Part shown: positions 8,819 to 16,774 of the stretch, one piece after another
How the letters are laid out: every line of letters starts with the position of its first letter
How positions within the stretch are numbered: the first letter of the stretch is position 1
Assembly: GCA_910576865.1 (NCBI GenBank)
Contig: CAJTKE010000008.1
Coordinates: 32,780-96,779, forward strand
From: an uncultured Oscillibacter sp.
GTDB lineage: Bacteria > Bacillota > Clostridia > Oscillospirales > Oscillospiraceae
DNA length: 64,000 bases
Reading direction: 5' to 3'
The notes under the pieces: model-generated
Told to the model about the DNA's origin: nothing
The model's database searches: none
The model's input: the letters and a program-made list of their open reading frames with translations, nothing else
Translations under genes and position numbers: made by a program

Positions 8819-8847
8819 TTGCCAGACCGGCGGCGCTGTGCTATACT
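8819..8847 (+). promoter_or_regulatory. Promoter of the MATE gene
   Basis: TTGCCA (8819-8824), 17-bp spacer, TATACT (8842-8847) with extended -10 TGC. Confidence 0.75.
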
Positions 8848-8883
8848 GAGGGGTAATTTGTAAAAACAAAAGGAGCGTACGCC

Positions 8884-10266
8884 ATGAATCAGAAAAGCGT
8901 GGACCTTGGCAGCGGAAAGGTGAGCCGTCTGCTGTTCTCCCTGGCCCTGCCCACCATCACGTCCCAGATCGTCAACATGCTGTACAACCTTGTGGACCGG
9001 GTCTACATCGGCCACATGCGGCCCGTGGACACCGTGGGGGCCCTGGCCCTCACCGGCGTGGGGGTCTGCCTGCCCATCATCATGGTCATCTCCGCCTTCG
9101 CGGCGCTGGTGGGCATGGGCGGCGCGCCCCGGGCCTCCATCCAGGAGGGCCGAAAGGACCCGGAGGGCTCCCAGAACATCATGGGCAACAGCTTCACCCT
9201 GCTGGTGATCACCGCCCTGGTCCTGACTCTGGTGTTCCAGCTGTTTGCCGAGCCCCTGCTGCTGACCTTCGGCGCCAGCGAGGACACCATCGGCTATGCC
9301 CTGGACTACATGAAGATCTATTCCCTGGGCACCCTCTTTGTCCAGGTGACCCTGGGCATGAACGCCTATATCACCGCCCAGGGCTTCACCACCGTCAGCA
9401 TGAAAACCGTCCTCATCGGCGCGGGGCTGAACACGCTGCTGGACCCGGTCTTCATCTTCGGCCTGGGGATGGGCGTCCGGGGGGCGGCCCTGGCCACGAT
9501 TCTCTCCCAGGCGGTTTCCGCCGCGTGGGTCCTCCGCTTCCTCACCGGACCGAAGACGAAATGGCGCCTGCGGTGGGAGTACCTCCGGCCCCGGCCCAAG
9601 GTTTTTCTGCCTTGCCTTGCCCTGGGCCTGTCCCCCTTCATCATGCAGTCCACGGAGAGCCTCATCGCCGTGTGCTTCAACTCCTCCCTGCTGAAATACG
9701 GCGGAAACGTGGCCGTGGGGGCCATGACGGTGCTGACCAGCATGATGCAGTTCGCCATGATGCCCCTCCAGGGCCTGAGCCAGGGGGCTCAGCCCATCAT
9801 CAGCTACAATTTCGGCGCCCGGAACGCCCGGCGGGTGAAGGACGCCTTCAAATGCCTCCTGCGCTCCTGCGTGATTTACTCGGCGGTCCTCTGGGCGGTG
9901 GTGCAGCTGTTCCCCCGGGTCTTCGTGCAGATTTTCAACAACGCCCCGGAGCTGGTGGACTACGCCGCCCGGGCCCTGCGAATCTACATGGGCACCACCT
10001 GCCTCTTCGGCATCCAGATCGCCTGCCAGCAGACCTTCGTGGCCCTGGGGAACGCCAAGACCTCCCTTTTCCTGGCGGTGCTGCGGAAGATCATTTTGCT
10101 GATCCCCCTGATCTACATCCTGCCGAACTTCTTCGCCGACAAGGCCTTCGCCGTCTTCCTGGCGGAGCCGGTGGCGGACTTCCTGGCGGTGTGCGCCACC
10201 GCCTCCATGTTCGCCGTCCAGTTCAAGCGGAGCATGGCGGAGCTGGAGGGCGGCGGGGCCGGGTGA
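8884..10266 (+). CDS. MATE family efflux transporter
   Basis: Membrane antiporter of the multidrug and toxic compound extrusion family, exporting organic cations or drugs against H+ or Na+. The 460 aa contain about 12 hydrophobic helices in two homologous halves, each with the family pattern of small helix-breaking residues (first half LVDRVYIGHM, second half GLSQGAQPIISYNFGA). The start at 8884 follows AAAGGAG at 7 bp. It is flanked by two FecR-domain paralogues but has its own promoter, so a functional link is not established. Substrate is unknown. Confidence 0.93.
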   Translation: MNQKSVDLGSGKVSRLLFSLALPTITSQIVNMLYNLVDRVYIGHMRPVDTVGALALTGVGVCLPIIMVISAFAALVGMGGAPRASIQEGRKDPEGSQNIMGNSFTLLVITALVLTLVFQLFAEPLLLTFGASEDTIGYALDYMKIYSLGTLFVQVTLGMNAYITAQGFTTVSMKTVLIGAGLNTLLDPVFIFGLGMGVRGAALATILSQAVSAAWVLRFLTGPKTKWRLRWEYLRPRPKVFLPCLALGLSPFIMQSTESLIAVCFNSSLLKYGGNVAVGAMTVLTSMMQFAMMPLQGLSQGAQPIISYNFGARNARRVKDAFKCLLRSCVIYSAVLWAVVQLFPRVFVQIFNNAPELVDYAARALRIYMGTTCLFGIQIACQQTFVALGNAKTSLFLAVLRKIILLIPLIYILPNFFADKAFAVFLAEPVADFLAVCATASMFAVQFKRSMAELEGGGAG

Positions 10267-10291
10267 GGGGGCTCGGCGGTCCTCGCCCCGG

Positions 10292-10320
10292 TTGCAATTT
10301 GTCAAAACCCCTGCTATAAT
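10292..10320 (+). promoter_or_regulatory. Promoter of the frameshifted FecR-domain paralogue
   Basis: TTGCAA (10292-10297), 17-bp spacer, TATAAT (10315-10320) with extended -10 TGC. The promoter is intact although the coding region is broken. Confidence 0.8.
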
Positions 10321-10355
10321 ATAGTGGAAATTTTTTGCCGGGAGGAATGATCGGC

Positions 10356-12124
10356 ATGACGAAAAAAGGCTTCTTTCCCTGCTCCTGGCCCTGGCCCTGG
10401 CACTGGGCCTGACCCTCCCCGCCCTGGCGGCGAAACGGCGGCGGTGATCCGCCTGACCAAAACCACCGGAACGGTGGAGATTTCCAAGAGCAGCGGGAAG
10501 TCCGTTTCCCTGCTGAAGAACATGCGCCTCTACAACGGCTACCATGTGGAGACGGACGAGGAGAGCTATGCCTGGATCAACCTGGACGACAGCAAGCTCC
10601 TGAAAGAGGACGCCGCCAGCGAGGTGGAGGTCCGGAAGGACGGCAAGAAGCTGGAGGTCCTCCTCTGCTCCGGAAATATCTTCTTCGACGTGTCCGAGCC
10701 TCTGGAGGACGACGAGTCCATGAATATCCGGACGTCCACCATGGTGGTGGGCATCCGGGGGACCAGCGGATGGATTCGGGTGGTGGACCGCTGGACCACG
10801 GAGATTTCCGTGCTGGAGGGCGTCGTGGAGTGCTCCGTCATGGACCCCGTCACGGGCCGTGTCGAGCGCGGGGAGGTCCGGGGCGGCGAGACGGCGGCGT
10901 GCGTCGTGTATCCCCGGGAGCAGGCCGGGGACAAGTGCGGCATCCTCCGGGAGAAGTTCACCGTGGAGGACATCCCCGGCTTCGTGCTGACGGAGCTGGT
11001 CCGGGACATTCCCCTGTGCGACAAGATCGAGCGGGAGACCGGCCTGGACATCCCCCGGGACCTCGCCGCCGTGGCCGGGGGCGACCCCAGCGGCCGGACG
11101 CCGGACAAGCAGACCGCCACGCCGGAGGTCCTTGACGAGTCGGACCGGCGGGAGGACGAGGACGAGGCCGACCTCCACGACCGGATAGAAGAAGTTGAGA
11201 AGGAGCTGGAGAAACAGCCGGACCACATCTCCCCGGATAAGCCCATCGAAAAGCCCGCCCCCGCCCCCGCTCCGGAGACGCCGGACCGGGATGATGACGA
11301 TGACTCCGACCCCGGCAGCAATTCCGGCGGCACCACCACCCCGGAGCCCACGCCGCCGGATGATCCGACGCCCCCCACACCCCCCGACGAACCCGAGCCC
11401 ACGCCGCCGGATGAGCCCGACCCCACGCCGCCGGAGCCGGCGACCCTACACCATCGCCTTTGACGCCAACGGCGGAAAATGGGGAACCGGCACGGTGCAG
11501 ACCCCTGTCCAAACGAATCCGGACGGCACCGCCGCCTGGCCGGAGGAGCCCGTCCGAGCGGGCTACTACCTGGACGGCTGGTACGACGCGCCCGAGGGCG
11601 GAAACCAGATCACGGCGGACCACGTTTTCACGGCGGACGGCACCATATACGCCCAATGGCTCTCCACGGCCTTTGCCTGGAAGTGGGACGAGGCCACCAA
11701 GACGCTGACCTTCTCCGGCCAAACGTCGATGCCGTATTACTCCTATGGCAGCACAGATGGAATAGATGGACGGCCCTGGAAGGATCATATAGGAGAAGCC
11801 AAAAATGTTGTGATAAAAGACGGCATCAAAAGTGTGGGATCTTGCGCGCTTTGGAATTCTCCCACGCTGGAAAGCGTGACCATTCCTGACAGCGTCACGA
11901 GCATCGGAAGAGACGCTTTTCGCGGGTGCAGAAGCCTGACCAGTGTGACCATCCCGGAGGGCGTCACCAGCATTGGGAGAGAAGCCTTTGATTCCTGCAC
12001 CAACTTGACCGCCATCAACTTCACCGGAACAGTGGCGCAGTGGACGACGATTACCAAGGAGACCAACGCGATCCCCTCCAAGGTCACGACCATCCACTGC
12101 TCGGACGGCGATACCGCGCCCTGA
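10356..12124 (+). pseudogene. FecR-domain/InlB/LRR secreted protein, three frameshifts (paralogue 2)
   Basis: Same architecture as paralogue 1: signal peptide, FecR domain (TMVVGIRGTSGW), acidic linker, Pro-rich tract, InlB-type repeat (IAFDANGGKW...GWYDAPEGG), then about three LRR units (ESVTIPDSVTSIGRDAF). Three single-base changes relative to the intact copies break it. One A is missing in the A-run at 10362-10367, so the start at 10356 reaches a stop at 10410. One G is missing near 10430 at the end of the signal peptide. One C is extra in the CCC at 11444-11446. The remaining long frames are 10444-11463 (FecR plus linker) and the frame ending at 12124 (InlB plus LRR). The promoter, GGGAGG site and terminator are intact. 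The indels could be real decay, phase-type switching or assembly error. Confidence 0.75.
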
Positions 12125-12142
12125 CCCCTCTGCCCGAAACTG

Positions 12143-12170
12143 GGACCCGGCTTTTGCCGGGTCCTTTTTT
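12143..12170 (+). terminator. Rho-independent terminator after paralogue 2
   Basis: A 9-bp stem (12143-12151 with 12156-12164), TTTT loop and six T. Confidence 0.9.
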
Positions 12171-12275
12171 GGAAATTCTCCGGCAGAATTTCGGCGTTGT
12201 GCCCAAAGATTTCCGGCTTGCTTTGTGCTAAAATCCAAGTCATCTGGATAAGCCAAAGTTTTTTGTAAAAACTAC

Positions 12276-12329
12276 TTGCAATATGAATCCTAATCGTGTA
12301 ATATAGTTTCATAAACCATATTACACGAT
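12276..12329 (+). promoter_or_regulatory. Promoter plus 37-bp palindromic operator of the PAQR gene
   Basis: TTGCAA (12276-12281), 17-bp spacer, TAATAT (12299-12304). A near-perfect palindrome covers 12293-12329: 12-bp perfect outer arms (12293-12304 with 12318-12329), then one mismatch, then GTTT/AAAC around a 3-nt centre. It overlaps the -10 and the start site, so a repressor (TetR-like in size) bound here would block transcription. No such regulator gene is adjacent. Confidence 0.8.
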
Positions 12330-12358
12330 ATTGACAGCGCAAGCTGAGGAGGAGCGCC

Positions 12359-13069
12359 ATGGAGGCTGTTTTGACAAAGCGGGAACTGCAGCGGGCCCGC
12401 CTGCGGGCGGTGCGCCGGGCGAAGGTACAGGCCCGGAACGAGCCCCCCCGGCTGACGGCGGGGGAGGAGCTTTTCAACGCCATCAGCCACGGCGCGGGGG
12501 CCCTGGGGGCGGCGGCGGCGCTGGTGCTGCTGCTGCTCCGGTCCCACGGGGCCATGGAGCTGCTGGCCACCTGCGTCTACGGGGTCAGCATGGTGCTGAT
12601 GATGCTGATGAGCTGCGTCTACCACGCCATGCCCGCCGGGTCCGGGGCCAAGCGGGTCCTCCGGCGGTTCGACTACACGTCCATCTACCTGCTGATCGGC
12701 GGCACCTTCGCCCCCATCCTGCTGGTGTATCTGGGCGGGACTCTGGGGGCGGCGCTGTTCTGCGTCCAGTGGGCGGTCATCTTCACCGGCGTGACCCTGG
12801 TGATGGTCTTCGGTCCCGGACGGTGGCAGGCCCTGCACTTCACGCTGTACTTCCTGATCGGGTGGAGCGGCCTTGTGTTCCTGCCCCGGATGTACCTCCA
12901 CAGCCGGACCCTGCTGTGGTTCATCTTCGCGGGAGGCCTCGCCTACACCCTGGGGATGATCCCCTTCGCCGGGAAGAAGAAGTATGACCACTGCGTCTGG
13001 CACGTCTTCGTTCTGGCGGGGGCGGCGCTGCACTGGATCGGCATCTACACCCAGGTTTACGCCGCCTGA
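12359..13069 (+). CDS. Hemolysin III / PAQR family membrane protein
   Basis: Seven-helix membrane protein of the PAQR superfamily (YqfA/hemolysin III type), whose eukaryotic members are adiponectin receptors and ceramidases. The zinc-site signatures are all present: NAISHGAG near residue 40, SCVYHAM (SxxYH) in helix 2, FDYTSIYLLIGGTFAP, and the C-terminal HCVWHVFVLAGAALH with the last zinc histidines. The first 30 residues are basic and probably cytosolic. Length 236 aa is normal. AGGAGGAG lies close upstream of 12359. A palindromic operator suggests tight repression. Proposed roles include membrane-lipid homeostasis; true haemolysis is not implied. Confidence 0.92.
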   Translation: MEAVLTKRELQRARLRAVRRAKVQARNEPPRLTAGEELFNAISHGAGALGAAAALVLLLLRSHGAMELLATCVYGVSMVLMMLMSCVYHAMPAGSGAKRVLRRFDYTSIYLLIGGTFAPILLVYLGGTLGAALFCVQWAVIFTGVTLVMVFGPGRWQALHFTLYFLIGWSGLVFLPRMYLHSRTLLWFIFAGGLAYTLGMIPFAGKKKYDHCVWHVFVLAGAALHWIGIYTQVYAA

Positions 13070-13089
13070 CGCCTGTAAAGAGACCGGAA

Positions 13090-13129
13090 GCCCGGACTCC
13101 GCCCCCACGGGGCGGGGCCCGGGCCTTTT
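13090..13129 (+). terminator. Terminator after the PAQR gene
   Basis: A 16-bp GC-rich stem with two mismatches (13090-13105 with 13109-13124), then four T. Confidence 0.75.
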
Positions 13130-13208
13130 CCTGCTCCGTCGGCATCAAGATTGTGTTAAAAATTGGGGGGACGGGAAATCTGCGCAAGCGTTATCCCTCT
13201 TGAAACGC

Positions 13209-13236
13209 TTGACTTTTTCGGAGGAGTTACTATAAT
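13209..13236 (+). promoter_or_regulatory. Promoter of the ATP synthase operon
   Basis: TTGACT (13209-13214), 16-bp spacer, consensus TATAAT (13231-13236), about 70 bp before atpB. It is the only obvious promoter for the seven-gene operon. Confidence 0.85.
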
Positions 13237-13307
13237 CAAACTGTAACAAATTCACTCCCCGCGCCCGCCGGCCCGGGCGGGGGAGCATGAGAGAGAGGGG
13301 ATGCCAG

Positions 13308-14132
13308 ATGAAAGAACACAAAAGGGGCCTGGCGCTGTGGCTGGCGGCGGTACTGGCGCTGCTGGCGGGCGCGCTGCTGGCCGGGTCTCCCGGCCGGACG
13401 GAGACCGTGAAGGAGGCCATGCGGGACGCCGTGCTCCACGATGTCAACCGCGTCAGCCTCTTCGGGCTCAAGGAGGTGAACCCGGGGCTGATCTCCGCCT
13501 TCACGGTGACGCTGATTCTGCTCCTGGCGGCGGCCTGCATCCGGGTTTTCGTGATCCCGAAGTTCCAGTACAGGCCCGGGAAGCTCCAGATGCTGCTGGA
13601 GGAGGTCGTGGGCCTGTTCAGCGGCATGGCCAGGAGCAGCAGCCCCCACCGCTGCGGCTTCCTGGGGGCCTATATCTTCGCCGCCGGGGCCTACATCTTC
13701 GTGGGGACGCTGTTCGAGCTGCTGGGCCTCCAGGCCGTCACGGTCCACGGACACCCCATTACGCTGCCCGCGCCGCTGTCGGACGTGAACGCCGCCATCG
13801 CCATGGGGACGTTCTCCTACCTGATGATTCTCTCCGGCGGCGTGGCGGTCAACGGGGTGCGCGGCGTGGGGAAGACGCTGAAAGAGTTCTCCCTGCCCAT
13901 CTCCATGAGCTTCCGGCTCTTCGGGGCCCTGCTCAGCGGCCTGCTGGTGACGGAACTGGTCTATTACTACGTCAATCTGAGCTTTGTGCTGCCGGTGGTG
14001 GTGGGCGTGCTGTTCACCCTGCTTCACGCCCTGATTCAGACCTATGTGCTGACCATGCTGACGGCGCTGTACTACGGCGAGGTGTCCGAGCCCTCCCCGC
14101 CGAAGGCGAAGAAAAAACACCGGGCCGCCTGA
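13308..14132 (+). CDS. atpB: F0F1 ATP synthase subunit a
   Basis: Membrane stator subunit that forms the two ion half-channels against the c-ring. Five to six hydrophobic helices are visible. The essential Arg lies in SFRLFGALLSG, matching the family RLFGN segment, with the Asn replaced by Ala. The C-terminal helix carries HALIQTYVLTMLTALYYGE, containing the conserved Gln and Tyr. I chose the ATG at 13308 because AGAGGGG is 7 bp upstream; the in-frame ATG at 13287 sits on top of its own purine run. Length 274 aa. It is the first gene of the atp operon; there is no atpI upstream. The N-terminus has a hydrophobic, possibly cleaved, segment. Confidence 0.95.
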   Translation: MKEHKRGLALWLAAVLALLAGALLAGSPGRTETVKEAMRDAVLHDVNRVSLFGLKEVNPGLISAFTVTLILLLAAACIRVFVIPKFQYRPGKLQMLLEEVVGLFSGMARSSSPHRCGFLGAYIFAAGAYIFVGTLFELLGLQAVTVHGHPITLPAPLSDVNAAIAMGTFSYLMILSGGVAVNGVRGVGKTLKEFSLPISMSFRLFGALLSGLLVTELVYYYVNLSFVLPVVVGVLFTLLHALIQTYVLTMLTALYYGEVSEPSPPKAKKKHRAA

Positions 14133-14178
14133 GTACGGCCCAGACATTTGAAGAAGAACATAATGGGAGGTTTTTGAG

Positions 14179-14532
14179 ATGAACAAGTTTGTGAAGAGGC
14201 TTTGGATGCTGGGTCTGGTGCTGGTACTGGCGGCGGCTCTGGCCGTGCCCGCCCTGGCGGCGGGGGAGGAGACGGGAGAGACCGCCGCCCAAACGGAGAC
14301 CCAGGAGTCCTCCGGAGGGAAAACCATGGCCTCCGCCCTGGCCATCGGCTTGGCGGCTCTGGGCGGCGCATTGGGCATGGGCATCGCCACCGGCAAGGCG
14401 GCGGAGAGCATCGGCCGCCAGCCGGAGGCCGAGGGCAAGATCCGGACCACGCTGATGCTGGGCCTGGTCTTCATTGAGACGGCCATCATTTACGCCCTGC
14501 TGGTGGTCATCCTCATCATCTTCGTGTTGTAA
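14179..14532 (+). CDS. atpE: F0F1 ATP synthase subunit c with signal-peptide-like N-terminus
   Basis: Rotor-ring proteolipid. The hairpin is in the C-terminal 75 residues: helix 1 with the glycine repeat (GGALGMGIATGKA), the polar loop RQPEAEGK that contacts F1, and helix 2 with the ion-binding Glu in VFIETAIIY. At 117 aa it is about 35 residues longer than usual. The extra N-terminus looks like a signal peptide ending in PALAAG, then an acidic spacer. The Gln found in helix 1 of Na+-binding c subunits is Met here, while Glu-Thr is kept, so H+ coupling is more likely (inference). Start 14179 has GGGAGG upstream. Second gene of the operon. Confidence 0.95.
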   Translation: MNKFVKRLWMLGLVLVLAAALAVPALAAGEETGETAAQTETQESSGGKTMASALAIGLAALGGALGMGIATGKAAESIGRQPEAEGKIRTTLMLGLVFIETAIIYALLVVILIIFVL

Positions 14533-14537
14533 GGCAG

Positions 14538-15032
14538 GTGGAGGCAGTGAATATCCCCCTGAATATCGATTGGCAGCAGATTCTGCTGCACTGGATGAAT
14601 CTTGCGATTCTCACCGGCGGGCTGTACTTCCTGCTTTACGACCCGGTGAAGCGGTTCATGGAAAAGCGGGAGGCGTACTACCGAGGCCTGGAGGAGCAGG
14701 CCGCCGGAAAGCTCCGGGAGGCGGAGGAGCTGAAAGCCGCCTATCAGGCCAGGCTGGACGGGGCCGAGGAGGAAATTCATCAGGCCCGGGCCAAGGCCCA
14801 GGCGGCGGTCCAGCAGTCCGTGGAGGAGCAGATGGCCCAGGCGAGGCAGATCGTGGCCAAGGCCAAGGAGGACGCCGCCGCCAGCCGGGAGCAGATCATC
14901 AAGGAGTCCCAGCGGGAGCTCCGGGAGCTGACGGTGGCCGCGGTGAAGAAGCTGACGGTGAAGGCCGACACGGACCTCTTTGACCAGTTCCTGGATCTGG
15001 CGGAGGGAGGAGAGCCCCATGAGGACCACTAG
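14538..15032 (+). CDS. atpF: F0F1 ATP synthase subunit b
   Basis: Peripheral-stalk subunit: one N-terminal membrane helix (about residues 15-35) followed by a long charged coiled coil (about 40-150, rich in Glu, Lys, Ala and Gln). Length 164 aa is typical. The start is uncertain: GTG at 14538 or GTG at 14547, both with a poorly spaced GGTGGAGG region, and initiation probably depends on coupling to atpE, which ends 5 bp upstream. The 3' end overlaps the next gene by 14 bp. In other bacteria the next gene would be atpH (delta); here a delta-alpha fusion follows directly. Confidence 0.93.
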   Translation: MEAVNIPLNIDWQQILLHWMNLAILTGGLYFLLYDPVKRFMEKREAYYRGLEEQAAGKLREAEELKAAYQARLDGAEEEIHQARAKAQAAVQQSVEEQMAQARQIVAKAKEDAAASREQIIKESQRELRELTVAAVKKLTVKADTDLFDQFLDLAEGGEPHEDH

Positions 15033-16773
15033 AGGCAGTCTCAAGGCGGAGCTCCGCAGCGCCGCGAAGCCGACGGAGGAGCAGCTCCGGCGCTTTGAAA
15101 AATTCCTGGCGGACAAGTACAGGCGGAAGATTCCCCTCCACTGGGAGGAGGACCCGGCCCTGAAGCAGGGCTTCCGTCTCCAGGTGGGGGCGGACATGTA
15201 CGACTGGACCATACGGGGCCGGGTCCGGCAGTTCCGGGACTACCTCCGGGGACTGGAGAGCGGGTCCGACGACATCCTGCCCCTGATGCGCCAGGCGGTG
15301 GAGGACTGGACCGTGGCCGTGAACCCGGAGGAGATCGGCGAGGTGGTCTCCGTGGACGGCGAGATCGCCTCGGTCAAGGGCCTGGACCACGTGCAGTACG
15401 GGGAAATCCTGGTCTTCAACTCCGGCGTCAAGGGTATGGTCCAGGACCTGCGCCGGGACGGCGTCAGCTGCATCCTCTTCGGCAGCGGCGAGGAGGTCTC
15501 CGCCGGCAGCATGGTCCGCCGGACCCTCAAGACCGCCGGCATGCCGGTGGGAGAGGGCTTTTTGGGCCGGGTGGTGGACGCCCTGGGCGTCCCCGTGGAC
15601 GGCAAGGGCAAGATCCGGGCGGAGGCCCACCGGCCCATCGAGGCCCCGGCCCCGGGCATTCTGGACCGCCAGCCGGTGAACACCCCCATGGAGACGGGCC
15701 TTCTGGCCATCGACTCCATGTTCCCTATCGGCCGGGGCCAGCGGGAGCTGATCATCGGCGACCGGCAGACCGGAAAGACCGCCATCGCCCTGGACACCAT
15801 CCTGAACCAGAAGGGGAAGGACGTGGTCTGCGTCTACGTGGCCATCGGCCAGAAGGCCAGCAGCGTTGCCCAGATCGTGGAGAACCTGAGCCGCCGGGGG
15901 GCCATGGAGTACACCGCCGTAGTCAGCGCCCCGGCCAGCGCCTCCGCGGCGCTCCAGTATATCGCGCCCTACGCGGGCTGCGCCCTGGGGGAGCACTTCA
16001 TGCGCCAGGGGCGGGACGTGCTCATCGTCTACGATGACCTCAGCAAGCACGCCATCGCCTACCGGACCCTCAGCCTCCTCTTGGAGCGGTCCCCGGGGCG
16101 GGAGGCGTATCCCGGCGACGTGTTTTACCTTCACTCCCGCCTCCTGGAGCGGGCGGCCCATCTTTCCGACGAGCTGGGGGGCGGCAGCATGACCGCCCTG
16201 CCCATCGTGGAGACCCAGGCGGGGGACGTGTCCGCCTATATCCCGACCAACATCATCTCCATCACCGACGGGCAGATCTTCCTGGAGAGCGATTTGTTCT
16301 TCGCGGGCCAGCGGCCCGCCGTGAACGTGGGCCTCTCCGTCTCCCGGGTGGGCGGCGACGCCCAGACCAAGGCCGTGAAGAAGGCCGTGGGCACCCTCCG
16401 GCTGGACTTGGCCCAGTACCGGGAGATGGAGGTCTTCACCCAGTTCTCCAGCGACCTGGACGACGCCACCAAGCGCCAGCTGGCCTATGGTCAAGGGCTG
16501 ATGCGTCTGCTGCGCCAGCCCCGGTACGCCCCCCTGTCCCAGCACCAGCAGGTTGTGGTCCTGACCGCCGCCATGGCCCGCGTCATGCAGGACGTGCCCC
16601 TGGAGGACATGGACGCCTTCCGGGCCCACCTGCTGGCCGAGGTGGAGGCGGAGGCCCCGGACCTCTGCGGCCGCATCGACCGCACCGGCCAGCTGGACCC
16701 GGAGGACCGGGAGGAGATCGCCGCCCTGGCGAAGCGGGCCCTGGAGAGCTTCACGGGAAAGAAGGTCGGCTGA
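15019..16773 (+). CDS. atpA: F1 ATP synthase delta C-terminal domain fused to subunit alpha
   Basis: Non-catalytic nucleotide-binding F1 subunit with an unusual N-terminal extension. Residues about 8-78 match the C-terminal domain of the delta/OSCP subunit: SAAKPTEEQLRRFEKFL, then RRKIPLHWEEDPAL, then QVGADMYDWTIRGRVRQF, which lines up with the delta pattern D-x-S-V-R-G-R-L. From about residue 82 a complete alpha follows: N-terminal helix, beta-barrel, Walker A GDRQTGKT near residue 250, ALQYLAPYAGC-like segment, and VSRVGG with the arginine finger Arg. Total 584 aa versus about 502 for alpha alone. ATG at 15019 follows GGAGGGAGGAG. No separate atpH exists in the operon, so this fusion probably supplies the b-binding part of delta, and the delta N-terminal six-helix domain is missing. 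Confidence 0.93.
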   Translation: MRTTRGSLKAELRSAAKPTEEQLRRFEKFLADKYRRKIPLHWEEDPALKQGFRLQVGADMYDWTIRGRVRQFRDYLRGLESGSDDILPLMRQAVEDWTVAVNPEEIGEVVSVDGEIASVKGLDHVQYGEILVFNSGVKGMVQDLRRDGVSCILFGSGEEVSAGSMVRRTLKTAGMPVGEGFLGRVVDALGVPVDGKGKIRAEAHRPIEAPAPGILDRQPVNTPMETGLLAIDSMFPIGRGQRELIIGDRQTGKTAIALDTILNQKGKDVVCVYVAIGQKASSVAQIVENLSRRGAMEYTAVVSAPASASAALQYIAPYAGCALGEHFMRQGRDVLIVYDDLSKHAIAYRTLSLLLERSPGREAYPGDVFYLHSRLLERAAHLSDELGGGSMTALPIVETQAGDVSAYIPTNIISITDGQIFLESDLFFAGQRPAVNVGLSVSRVGGDAQTKAVKKAVGTLRLDLAQYREMEVFTQFSSDLDDATKRQLAYGQGLMRLLRQPRYAPLSQHQQVVVLTAAMARVMQDVPLEDMDAFRAHLLAEVEAEAPDLCGRIDRTGQLDPEDREEIAALAKRALESFTGKKVG

Positions 16774-16774
16774 C

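Noticed and set aside
8755..11226. 823-codon open frame on the minus strand across the MATE gene
   Set aside because: Antisense shadow of MATE and the FecR pseudogene; repetitive His/Gly/Asp composition.
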